Shown here: positions 49,301 to 61,616 of the stretch, piece after piece
Position numbering within the stretch: position 1 is the first letter of the stretch
Layout: each line of letters begins with the position of its first letter
NCBI GenBank assembly: GCA_917880885.1
Contig: OU862910.1
Coordinates: 51,141,285 to 51,205,284, forward strand
Direction of reading: 5' to 3'
DNA: 64,000 nucleotides
From: Limnephilus marmoratus
Lineage: Eukaryota > Arthropoda > Insecta > Trichoptera > Limnephilidae
Notes under the pieces: model-generated
Told to the model about the DNA's origin: nothing
The model's database searches: none
Seen by the model: only the letters and a program-made list of their open reading frames with translations
Made by a program: the position numbers and the translations under genes

Positions 49301-52300
49301 ATATTATGTAACCTATTTATAATATAAAAATGAATCGCAAAATGTGTTGGTAAGCGCAAATCTCGAGATCAGCTGAAACGATTTTGCTAATTCGTTTTTT
49401 AGAATATTCCTTGAAGTACGAGGATGGTTCTTACGGAGAGAAAAAATAAGAAAATTGTGCAGAAAATTGGATAATTTCAGAAAACATGATCATGTTTGAC
49501 AGTTCGCGTGTTTAAGAATGACATTTTGCTAAACATTGATTGTTCAATCAGGATTCTATTTTTGAAAATCTTTAATAAATTTATTTAAAGTAGGTACTCC
49601 CCTAATAGATTGAATCGAATCAAGAATTTCAGATATTTTAAATAGGTACCTATGTTAGGTACCAAATTTAATATACATGAAAAATAGAAATTTGAATAAA
49701 CATTGTAAAAGGTGGCACACGGGCTGTTAAATAACTGAATGTACTGGGATTGAATATATGGAACGCGGGAGGAGGGAGCGGGAAAGGGAAGAGGGAAGGC
49801 GGGGAAGGTGGAAGGGGAACGCGGGAGGGGAAGGGGACATGTGAGGGGGTAGGGGGGTTCGTGGGACGGGGGAAGGGGGAGTGGAGTGGGGAGAGGGAAG
49901 GTGGAGGTGACGGAGTGGGAACTCGAGAGGGTAAGAGGATGCAGAGAAGAAGGGGAGGTGGAAGGGGAACGGGAAGAACGGGAAAGGACACTCAGGGAGA
50001 AACAATTTCTTTATCAAATGGCATAGCAACGGATGCCGGGACCAGCTAGTTAATTATAAAGAAACTTCGGAACAATAAGTCACTCATTTCTAGTATTTTT
50101 TTACTATTTAATATCTAATGGTTTGTAGAAAACACAAAAATAATTGAAGCGTAAACGTCAATTTAGCGTACATAGTTTTTTTCGCGTTTGTTTTACTGAT
50201 ACCAACAAAATAAAAAATATTATCTAAAAAAAAAAAAAAAAAACAAAGTCAGAGTAAGCAATTCACATGCGGTAGAAGTGAAACCTTCAGAAGACAAGAT
50301 TGAGGAGGCTACGGCGCACGCACAAATAGGAGACCGATAGGCTACGAAGCAATACACAAAGAAGAAACCGATTACACTATCTCATTCTCTTACAGGACAA
50401 ATCCTATAGATTATAGATGGTCTCTTTTCACTGTCGTTACTTTTCGTTTCATCGAGTTTCAAATTACAACAATGCTATAGAAGTTTCACTTCAAAAATAC
50501 TTTTAACACATTATTTAATATATTAGATACCTAGCACCTACAGGTATGAAAGCATACATGTGTGTAACAACGCGAAACGAACCACGAATTTTGGGAAAGG
50601 AATGGAGTATCTGCAAGTGGTGTTTCGCGCCGTTTGCTGTTGTTTCATTCCTTTCCCACAATTCGTGGTTCGTGTCATTCGTGTTGGCGGGTATGGGTAC
50701 CGCTGCCCCGGGAATCATTTATTGGATAATCAACAACTCTGCCATAGATCACTCCAAGTGGTTCGCACACAGCATCCCCTAAAATGACATAGGCCCTGAG
50801 GGAAATTATTTTCCTCCGGGCCCCTTGTATGGAGCTAATGTTAAAAAAAATCTGGAGCGTATAGAATGTCCCATGAAACTCGACCCATGACATGCGAAAC
50901 AGGCATGTTTTTGTGGCAAGAAGACTGGACACAGTGATTTTATCTAATTTTTTCTGGCCAATACTTTCATATAATTTTTTGTGTCGTAATTTTATTGATC
51001 ATCGAAATAAAAATTCTTAACACTGTCAAATAAGAATGTATAACGATTGTTTAAGGCGCCATATACCCGCTCAAAAAGAAGCAGATGGAGAGATATGTAG
51101 TTACAAATGTTGGAGAGAGCGCGTTAATATTTAAAACGAAAAAATTGAAGTGAAAAGGGTGAAAACGTTTAATAAAACACAACTCGTTTAAAATGGAGCA
51201 AAAATCTCACGGAGAACATCTAAGTAGCATTTAAAGGTACAATGTGAATTTTTTCGTACATATAACTTCCAAAAAAGTGAAATGAACGTGTATATATTAA
51301 TTTGCGGAGCATACATTTCAATTTTTTTCTATCGAGGGAATTTCATATGATTTGCACTTCGTTGTAGGGAACTATTATCTTCAAAAATAACATTAGAAGG
51401 ATTATTATCTTCGAAAATAACATAAGGGAGATATTATCTTCAAAAATAACATATTTTTTTATGAACTTTAAATGTTTAATGTAGATATGTAACAAATCGG
51501 TAGAAATTCGGGTAGCGGCGGCTTAACGAAGTAAAATATAAAAAAATCTTTGTTTGAAGAAGTAAAATAAAAATGATTCGAAGTAAAATAAAACGGAGAA
51601 GTAAAATTAAAATGATAATGAAAAAACAGGACTCATTTTAAATACATAAAAACATTGTATTAAATTAGCTCCCCGCAGGAGGCCTTGAGGAAAATAATTC
51701 ACCTCAGGGCCTGTCATCTTTGGGGATGCTGGAGTGGATGTGGATGGTGGAGGGTCTTACAATAATCGTAATTGAATATTATCTTATCTTACGGGACGTA
51801 CGGATATATCCCTCCCACTGCGGTGCAAGGTTATGTTCCGATAGAGTCCAGCTACAGAAGTCAAAAGGTCTTCCTAAGCCAGTCTCTCCCTTTCCGATCT
51901 GCTACGCAGTTGGTGGAAAAACGCATCCGCCGCTAAGATCCAGATAAACCTCTCCCATTGAACCCGGGCGCGTATTTACAATCCCTAACGCGTTTGAGTC
52001 ACTTTAAATTTTCAATATCAAAATTTAAATATTTAGAAATAAAATTATTAATTTCTAATATACACGTTGGAAAGATTATTTTATCTAGATTTTAGAACAT
52101 TTTTTGTTTTTGCAAAGTGATAAAAAATTTCAATATAGAGGTGTATTTACAATATATGGGAATATTATTAAAATTGAAATATTTAGAAATAAAATTATTA
52201 ATTTCTAATATACACATCAGAAAGATTATTTTATCTAGATTTTAGAACATTTTTTGTTTTTGTAATGTGATAAAAAATAACCAATATAGAGGTATATTTA

Positions 52301-55300
52301 AACTGTAAATTGTCGTTACCGCGACTGAATCGGTATAGGTTTTGTAAATACGCAACCCGGGCACCCCTGCTAAGTCACAAAACGTATCGAACCACTTGGG
52401 GTGGCCTGTGGCAGAGGTGTTGATTATCCAGTAAATGCTTCCCTGGGCGGCGGTACCCATACCCGCCTTCCAAATTAATGAAAAAATATATATTATAAAA
52501 AAAACGTTTATTTAAGAGTTTGTTCATTGCAGGAACCCAAAAAAGTTTTTTTTTTAAATATGAAATGCATTGTGAAAAAAAATTGTGAAGTTTGAAAAAC
52601 TGGTTTAATAAAAATACTATTTAGACATTTGGTACTCTAAATTATGAAAAAAAAATAAAAAAAATAGGTATATATGTACCTACGTATTAAAACGACCGCG
52701 CATTCGGTTCTTGTTAGTGTATCTTTTTATATTGACTGCACATAGGAAAATAATTTTCCTCAGGAGAGGAAAGAGTGAATATGTTTACATATAAATGAAT
52801 TAAATATAAATTAGAGCATTTTTTCATTTCAGTTCAAGAATGATGACTTATTTCTGGAATACAAATGGTTATAATATCGCTCATAATATCAGCGCGTCGA
52901 TTTAAAATAATGGGATATAAAAAAATCAAACGTAAAGAGGCCCGGCCGGCGGTGACAGTCCATAAATGTTTTATCTGCCCGGAAATATTTAATTATGCTT
53001 TCATAAACATCGCCTCAAAACAATTATTTTGAGTTATGGATGATTAGTTAAGATAAGGATGCGTAATTTGCAGTTCAAAAAATATTATTAGTCGGCGAGA
53101 TGAGATGAAAAAGTGTGCTGCGTGGAGGTAAAATAACGCATACATTTTTACGCTCTTTGTCTTCGATCACATTCATGTCGTAGGTATAATTCGCATTTTA
53201 ATTATTTTCCATTTAGGAGGCGGGTTTGGGTACCGTCGCCCCGGGAGCCATTTACTACACATAACCAACACCTCTGGCACAGGTCACCCCAAGTGGCTTG
53301 CTACGTTTGTTGACTTAACAGGGGTTCCCGGGTTCTTGGGGTGAGGTTTATCTTTTGTCTTGGGAGAGACTGGTGGAGGGAGACCTTTCTACCTCTCCAG
53401 TTGGACTCTCTCGGAACATCATCTTGTACCGCAGTAGGAGGGATAGATCCATACGTCCGTCATTCCTGGACACACTGACCCCCAGATTTCTACCCACCCC
53501 TCACACCTTATTCTTTCGCAGAAATTCCACTCCTTCCTTTCCTTAAAATACCCTCCACACAGCATCCCCAAAGATGACATGATGGGGAAATATTTTCTTT
53601 AGGGTCTCCTGTGTGGAGCTAATGTATAAAATATTTTTACTTATTCTATTTAAAAATTATTCGAAAATAGTAATTTCACGAAGCAACGCAATAAATAATC
53701 CCTTTGTAGAAAAAAAAATCACATTAGGTACATATGTTTAGTAAATTATAAAAAGCTCCCACAGTTCGGTCATTTAACATGCTATTAATATGAAAAAAAA
53801 TCACATTGTTTCTTTAAATGATACTTAACTCAAATACCTAGAGATTTTTTTTTAAGTGAGTCGTGTTTTATTAAATTTTTCAGAACAATCGCTTACGTGT
53901 GTAAATCGTAATTGTTTCATGATATCTCCCTTTTAAAGCATCTTCAGTAATCCTCTCACTTGTCACCCAACACGGCTAAAGCCATTTCAATCTACATTTC
54001 AATTCTGAATGGTGGTCTTGCACCGGGGTCAAACTCGGAATGTTTTCTGCTTTGGTACGAGCCGAAAAAGTTACTACAAATTATTAATAATGAATATTTA
54101 TGAAAATTTTCTGAAAAAAAAAACACAAATTATTCAAATAAAATATTACTCCGAGATTTGAATCCCCTACCTCTCAACCATGGAGTCCGTCAGTTCCTGA
54201 TTAAAGCAATTTTCGATTTTCTTGTACGTCTTAACTAACTAAAACACACAGAAAGCGGCATTCCTTTCCTACTTACTACTTACTATGACGATAAAAGTTT
54301 AGGTTGAATATTATTATAATAAACTACCAAATTCTTATAGTTTTATTTTCATTTTTTAACTCAGAATTTTTCAAAAATATGCAACGGTAGTGTCTGAAGA
54401 CCTTCAGAAGAACTTGAATAAATATCATTTCTAGTAAATTAGTTAAGGCAACTTTGTCCTTATTTTTAGAAATAAGCCGTGATTGAATATTACTCGAAAT
54501 TAAACCATAAATTTCAATTCACTTTTCAAATAAAACGCTCGGCAAATTCAATATTAATAAAAAAAACTCTTGGTGAACAACGGCGTCTTTTAGCGATATT
54601 AAATTTTTTATTGTACCTATATATGTTTGACAAGATGCATATTTATTGGAGTCATATTTGGCGCCAATTTTGAATAAATCAAAAATGGTTGGGTTTAATG
54701 CTTGAAACATCATTTGTACATTGGAATTCATTTATTTGTATCAATAATTTCGACGATTTGCACATTTTCTAGGCAAAACTAAGATTTAGAGTTTTTCTCT
54801 GTGATTTTTTTATGAAATCTTATTTTACAATATGCGATGTTTTATTGTGACTGATCTGTTCTCGTCGTTCTAGGAAACAGAAGAAACGGTATTAAAAAGC
54901 GATGTTGCCAAATGTAGGAGCTGCGATACGCGAGACAATGAATGAATGAACGAGCGTATATTTTGCTAAAAATATACGCTCGTCTCTGCAGCGCCGCGGC
55001 TCGCCACCTCGGTGACAAAGCACTGAACTAAAATAGTATATTTCAGTTGATTTAGGTACCAAAACTGCGTCTGGCTTATTTTCGTTTTTGAACTGTATGA
55101 GGGTAGAGGAGTGGGGAAAACTTGAAATTACATGTGTTCGATCCTGCGTCCGTATACCGGACGCAGAATGACGGTCGGACGCAGGATTGAATGAAAGTGG
55201 ACCATTAGAAGACGCAGCAATGATAGCGGGATGTATATATATGTCCGACCGTCATTCTGCGTCCGGTATACGGACGCAGGATCGAACACATGTAATTTCA

Positions 55301-58300
55301 AGTTTTCCCCACTCCTCTACCCTCATACAGTTCAAAAACGAAAATAAGCCAGACGCAGTTTTGGTACCTAAATCAACTGAAATATACTATTTTAGTTCAG
55401 TGCTTTGTCACCGAGCGGCGAGCCGCGGCGCTGCAGTAGACGAGCGTATATTTTTAGCAAAATATACGCTCGTTCATTCATTCATTGTCTCGCGTATCGC
55501 AGCTCCTACATTTGGCAACATCGCTTTTTAATAGCGTTTCTTCTGTTTCCTAGAACGACGAGAACAGATCAGTCACAATAAAACATCGCATATTGTAAAA
55601 TAAGATTTCTTAAAAAATTAACAGAGAAAAACTCTAAATCTTAGTTTTGTCTAGAAAATGTGCAAATCGTCGAAATTATTGATACAAATAAATGAATTCC
55701 AATGCACAAATGATGTTTCAAGCATTAAACCCAACCATTTTTGATTTATTCAAAATTGGCGCCAAATATGACTCCAATAAATATGCATCTTGTCAAACAT
55801 ATATATAATAAATATTTTAACATCGCTAAAACATGCTGCTGTTAACCAAGAGTTTTTTTTGTTAATATTGAATTTGCCGAGCGTTTTATTTGCAAAGTGA
55901 ATTGAAATTTATAGTTAAACTGCGAGTAATATTCAATCACGACTTATTTCTAAAAATAAGGACAAAGCTGCCTTAACTTATTTACTAGAAATGGTAATTT
56001 TTCAAGTTCTTGTAAAGGTCTTCAGAGACTACCGTTGCACATTTATGAAAAATTCAGAGTTTAAAAATGAAAATACAACTATCATAATTTGGTAGTTTAT
56101 TATTATAATATTCAAACTAATTTTTTTTCGTATAGTAAGTAGTAAGTAGGAAAGGAATGCCGAGTTCTGTGTGAAATTTACTTTAACAATCAGGAACTGA
56201 CGGCCCTCCATAGTTGAGAGGTAGCGTTTTCAAATATCGGAGTGGGCAAGTAATATTTTACTTGATTTATTTGTGTTATTTCAGAATAAAAATATTCATT
56301 ATTAATAATTTGTAGTAACTTTTTCGGCTCGTACCCAAGTAGAAAACATACCGAGTTTGGCCCCTGTGTAATACCACCATTCAGAATTGAAACGTGGATT
56401 GAAATGGCTTTAGCCGGGTTTGGTGACAAGAGAGAGGATTACTGACGATGCTTTAAAAGGGACATATCATGAAGCAATTACAATTAATACACGTAAGCGA
56501 TTGTTCTGAAAAATTTAATAAAACACGACTCACTTAAAAAAATCTCTAGGCATTTAAGTTAAATATCATTTAAAGTAACAATGTGATTTTTTTCATATTA
56601 ATAGCATGTTAAATGACCGAACTGTGCCAGCTTTTTATAATTTTCTAAATATTGCATAGTAGGTACATCAACTATGCAATTTTTTTTCTACAGAGGGATT
56701 ATTTATGGCGTTGCTTCGTGAAATTACTATTTTCTAATAATTTTTACATAGAAAAAGTAAAATTATTTTATACATAAGCTCCACACAGGAGGGCCTAAGG
56801 AAAATATTTCTCCTCAGGGCCAATGTCATCTTTGGGGATGCTGTGTGGAGGGTCTTATTAGGAAAGGAAGGAGAGGAAGTTCTGTGAAAGAATAAGATGT
56901 GAGGGGTGGGTAGAAATTTAAGGGGTTAGTGTGTCCGGGAATGACGGACGTATGGATCTATCCCTCCTGCTGCGGTACAAGATGATATTCCGAAAGAGTT
57001 CAACTGGAGAGGCCGAAAGGTCTCCCTCCACCAGTCTCTCCCAAGACAAAAGATAAACCTTACCCCAAGAACCCGGGAACCCCTGCTAAGTCAACAAACG
57101 TAGCAAGCCACTTGGGGTGACCTGTGGCAGAATTGCTGGTTATGTGTAGTAAATGGCTCCCGGGCGGCGGTACCCAAACCCGCCTAGTAATGGAAAATTA
57201 TTAAATTGCGAATTATACCTACGACATGAAGCATGAATGTGATCGACGACAAAGATCGTTAAAATGTATGGGTTATTTTACCTCCACGCAGCAAACTTTT
57301 TCATCTCATCTCGCCGAATAATAATATTTTTTTGAACTGTAGTTAAACCTATGTTACATGTTGATTATTTATGTAAACCTTTCTCAAATTACGCATCCAT
57401 ATCTTAAGTAATCATACATAACTCAAAATAATTGTTTCGAGGCGATGTTTATGCAAGCATAATTAAATATTACCGGGCAGATAAAACATTTATTGACTGT
57501 CAACGCCGCGCCGCGCCGGCCGGGCCTCCTTTCCGTCTATTGAGCGTTTGATAAAAATAATATAAAAAGATACTTTTAAGAAACGAATGCGCGGTCGTTT
57601 TATATGTATATACCTAATTTAAATGTTTTATTTTTTCATAATTTAGAGTACAAAATGTCTAAACAGTATTTTTAACAAACCAGTTTTTCAAAATTCACAA
57701 TTTTTTTTCACGATGCATTTCATATTAAAAAAAAAAACTTTTTTGGGTCCATGCAATGGACAAACTCTTAAAAAAAACGGATTTTTTTACAATAACTTCT
57801 TTTTTTTCATTAATTTGGAAGGCGGGTATGGGTACCGCCACCCAGGGAAGCATTTACTGGATAATCAACACCTCTGCCATAGGCCACCCCAAGTGGTTCG
57901 ATACGTTTTGTGACTTAGCAGGGGTGCCCGGGTTCAATGGGAGAGGTTTGTCTGGTACTTGGCGGTGGATCCGTTTTTCTACCAATTGCGTAGCAGATGG
58001 GAAAGGGAGAGACTGCTTTAGGGAGACTTTTTGACCTCTCTAGCAGGACTCTATCGGAACACAGCCTTGCACCGCAGTGGGAGGGATATATTCATACGTC
58101 CCGTAAGATACGATAATATACAATTACGATTATTGTAAGACCCTCCGCCATCCACATCCACTCCAGCATCCCCAAAGATGACAGGCCCTGAGGTGAATTA
58201 TTTTCCTCAAGGCCTCCTGCGGAGAGCTAATTTCATACAATGTTTTTATGTATTTAAAATTAGTCTCCTGTTTTTTCATTATCATTTTAATTTTACTTCT

Positions 58301-61300
58301 TCGTTTTATTTTACTTCGAATCATTTTTATTTTATTTCTTCAAACAAAGGTTTTTTTATTTTATTTTGTTAAGCCGCCGCTACCCAAATTTCTACCGATT
58401 TGTTACATATCTTCCTTAAACATAGTTTTAAAGCTCTTAAAAAAATATATGTTATTTTTAAAGATAATATCCAGACGTTCCCCACACCGAAAAGCCAATT
58501 ATATAAAATTCCCTCGATAGAAAAAAATCGGAAAGCGTGTTCCACAAATTAATTGTGAAAAAATTCACATTGTACATTTAAATTCTACTTTAGATGTCCC
58601 CCATGAGATTTTTGTTCTATTTTAAACGAGTTGTGTTTTATTAGACGTTTTCACCCTTTTTACTTCAATTTTTTCGTTTTAAATATTAACGCGCTCTCTC
58701 CAACATTTGTAATTACATATCTCTCCATCTGCTTCTTTTTGAGCGGGTATATGGCGCCATAAACAATTGTTATACATTCATATTTGACAGTGTTAGGAAT
58801 TTTTATTTCGATGACCATTAAAATTACAACACCAAAAATTATATGAAAGTACCTATTGGCCAGAAAAAATTAAATAAAATCACTGTGTCCAGTCTTCTTG
58901 CCACAAAAACATGCCTGTTTCGCATGTTATGGGTCGAGTTTCATGGGACATTCTTTATGCTCCAGTATTTTTTTAACATTAGCTCCACACAAGGGGCCCC
59001 GAGGAAAATAAGTTCCCCCAGGGCCTATGTCATCTTAGGGGATGTTGTGTGCCAACCACTTGGGGTGATCTATGACAGAGATATTGGTTATCCAATAAAT
59101 TATTCCCGGGGCGGCGGTACCCATACCCACCCTTAAAATGTCTGTACTAAGCTGCCTTTACATGCGTGTAACACGAACGACACGAACCACGAATTGTGGG
59201 AAAGGATTGAAACAACAGCAAACGGCGCAAAACGCCACTTGCAGTCCTTGCAGATACTCCATTCCTTTCCCAAAATTCGTGGTTCGTTTTGCGTTGTTAT
59301 ATACATGTATGTAAACATGTTTCATACTTGTAGGTGCTAGGTACCTGATATATTAAATATTGTGTTAAACGTATTTTTGAAGCGAAAACTTCTTTAGCCT
59401 TGTTGTAATTTGAAACTCGATGAAAAAATTAGCGACACTGAAAAGAGACAAACACAAACATCTATAGGATTTATCCTGTAAGAGAATGAGATAGTGTGAT
59501 CGGTTTCTTCTTTGTGTGTTGCTTCGTAGCCTATCGGTCTCCTATTTGTGCGTGCGCCGTAGCCTCCTCACTCTTGTCTTCTGAAGGTTTCACTTCTGCC
59601 GCAGTGAATTGCTTACTCTGACGTTGTTTTTAATTTTTAGATAATGTTTTTTTTATTATTTTGTTGCATCATTAAAAATACAAATTTTGGTGGTGAGTCT
59701 ATATCTGTATCTGTAACTCTGGTTGAATGAACTCTAGAAAAATTGCATCCACCGGTTCATCAATAACTGATACAAAACCATTTGTGCAATGCATTTTGTA
59801 TATTTTTTACATTAATGTTTTACCAAATTACCTGATGGAACCTCTTATTCTATTAAAATTTCCATGTATTTTTGCTCACCTTTTATGCACTTAAAAATTT
59901 TGTAAGTTTTATAAAGAACTTTTAGGAAGAATTAATTATGGCATTCGAGATGTGGATCTACAGAAGACTACTTAAAATAAGCTGGATGGACAGGGTTGCG
60001 AATGAAGATGTTATGGTTCGGATGCATAAAGAAAAACAAGTTATTAAAACGATTAAAATACTAAAACTTCAATATCTTGGACATGTAACGAGATATCCAA
60101 AGAAGTATGAGATCTTGCATCTCATAATACAGGGAAAGATTGCCGGAAGACGGAGGACCTCATGGTTAAAAAACCTGAGACAGTGGTTTGGCCAGTCTAC
60201 CGTAGAGGTGTTCCGGGCCGCAGTAAATAAAGTCCGCATAGCCAACATGATAGCCAACGCCCGTTAAACGGACAGGGCACAAGAAGAAGTTTTATGCATT
60301 TAAAAAAATATATTTATTTGGGTACCAACATTTATATATGTCTTAATCTTTTAATGTAGGTAATTCTAATTTTATTTTATACATATAAGTAATTCAATTT
60401 TGTTTATCTAGTTATTTTGAATGCTGACTAACAAGATTTATTAAAAAAGCTAAGAACTATTGCTACCCATCTCAGGACAGACATCGTCTAGTGATTCGGA
60501 TAAAGTACATACGTCTATGTATATAAATGTTCAATAAAAATAAATTATTAGTAAAACAAAGACGACAAAAAGGCTATGTACGCCAAATTGACGTGTACGC
60601 TTCAATTATTTTTGTGTTTTTTACAAACCATTAGATATTAAATAGAAAAAAATACAAGAAATAAGTGACCTATTGTTCCGAAGTCTACGGTTTCCTTATA
60701 GTTAATAGGTTACATAATATTTCTACTGATAATTGTGTTGTAATAATTACCCACTTATATTCAGAGTTAATTCTTTAAAACTAACATGAACAGACTTTAT
60801 TCAATTTTTTTTATTTTATTTTTTTGTTCTTGCTTATTCTTCAATAGATTTTATGAGAAACCCAAACTAAACTCCACTACCATGATACTTATGTCGTAAT
60901 GTGATAATCACTGTCGCGATGCGGAGTCTAACCAGGGAGGAGAAGAGGAAGGATTGAAAGGTCCCAGCAATAGAGATCTAGTCACTAAACATAGCTAATC
61001 ACACTTCAACAAGAAGAAGGATAGGAAGGTCCCAGCAATTCAGATCTAATCACTAAACGTCACTAATCACAGTTAAAATAACGTTTTAATTCAAAATTCT
61101 CAAAAATCCCACAAAAATTTAATAAATTTTAAGTGCGCATTGCCGCCGAGTTGATTAGATTCCTGCAACGTCTGGGCCAGTCGTATTGGCGCCATCATAT
61201 TCTATTAATACATTTAAAGTCGTTTCACCAAAAACTTGAATGAATAAATGGCAACGTTGCAAGACCTCGGTTTGTCATCAACATGAAAATAAATATATAA

Positions 61301-61571
61301 TTGGACGCTACATTGTGTACAAAATGAAAGAAAGAATATGCAGGACGCCTCACTACATTATATATGAAAGGAGTTCAGATTGGTGAGACGTTGAAGGGCG
61401 TTTTTTTCATTTTGTATATTTTTAAATTAATATTTTTCAAAAATTTAAATACCTAGCAACAATCAAACACTTAAAAGATAGTATATACATTAGTAAAAAC
61501 TATGTAAAATCGAGTCCTTCAGATAGACGCAGTAATGTCGATTCGATGAAAGGACGCAGAAATGATAGCGG

Positions 61572-61616
<45 letters not shown>

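Larger units (their letters stand above)
48427..55180 (+). repeat. Giant inverted repeat, left arm
   Basis: It is collinear in reverse complement with 55243-61574. Paired blocks: 48427-48870 with 61130-61574; 49203-49317 with 60705-60830; 50050-50160 with 60590-60700; 50260-50700 with 59110-59640; 50860-51660 with 58220-58970; 51660-51969 with 57930-58225; 52354-52720 with 57590-57930; 52930-53210 with 57200-57500; 53210-53640 with 56760-57195; 53640-54480 with 55935-56760; 54480-55180 with 55243-55935. Identity looks like about 90-95 percent. No host gene. Confidence 0.95.
55243..61574 (-). repeat. Giant inverted repeat, right arm
   Basis: Mirror copy of 48427-55180. It carries its own private insertions at about 59665-60560 and 60862-61128 and lacks the left-arm insertions at 48906-49202, 49318-50049 and 51970-52353. 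It ends at AATGATAGCGGGATG followed by a TA tract (61575-61612). Confidence 0.95.

Noticed and set aside
49668..50049. Pro/Ser-rich or Gly/Arg-rich protein frames
   Set aside because: They are translations of a purine-rich tract in a Helitron-like element; the similar tract at 37383-37724 gives the same artefact.
48427..61574. Inverted repeat as a library or assembly hairpin artefact
   Set aside because: The arms differ by many substitutions and indels and by private insertions with target duplications and empty sites, which a single-molecule fold-back cannot produce. Independent reads would still be needed to be certain.
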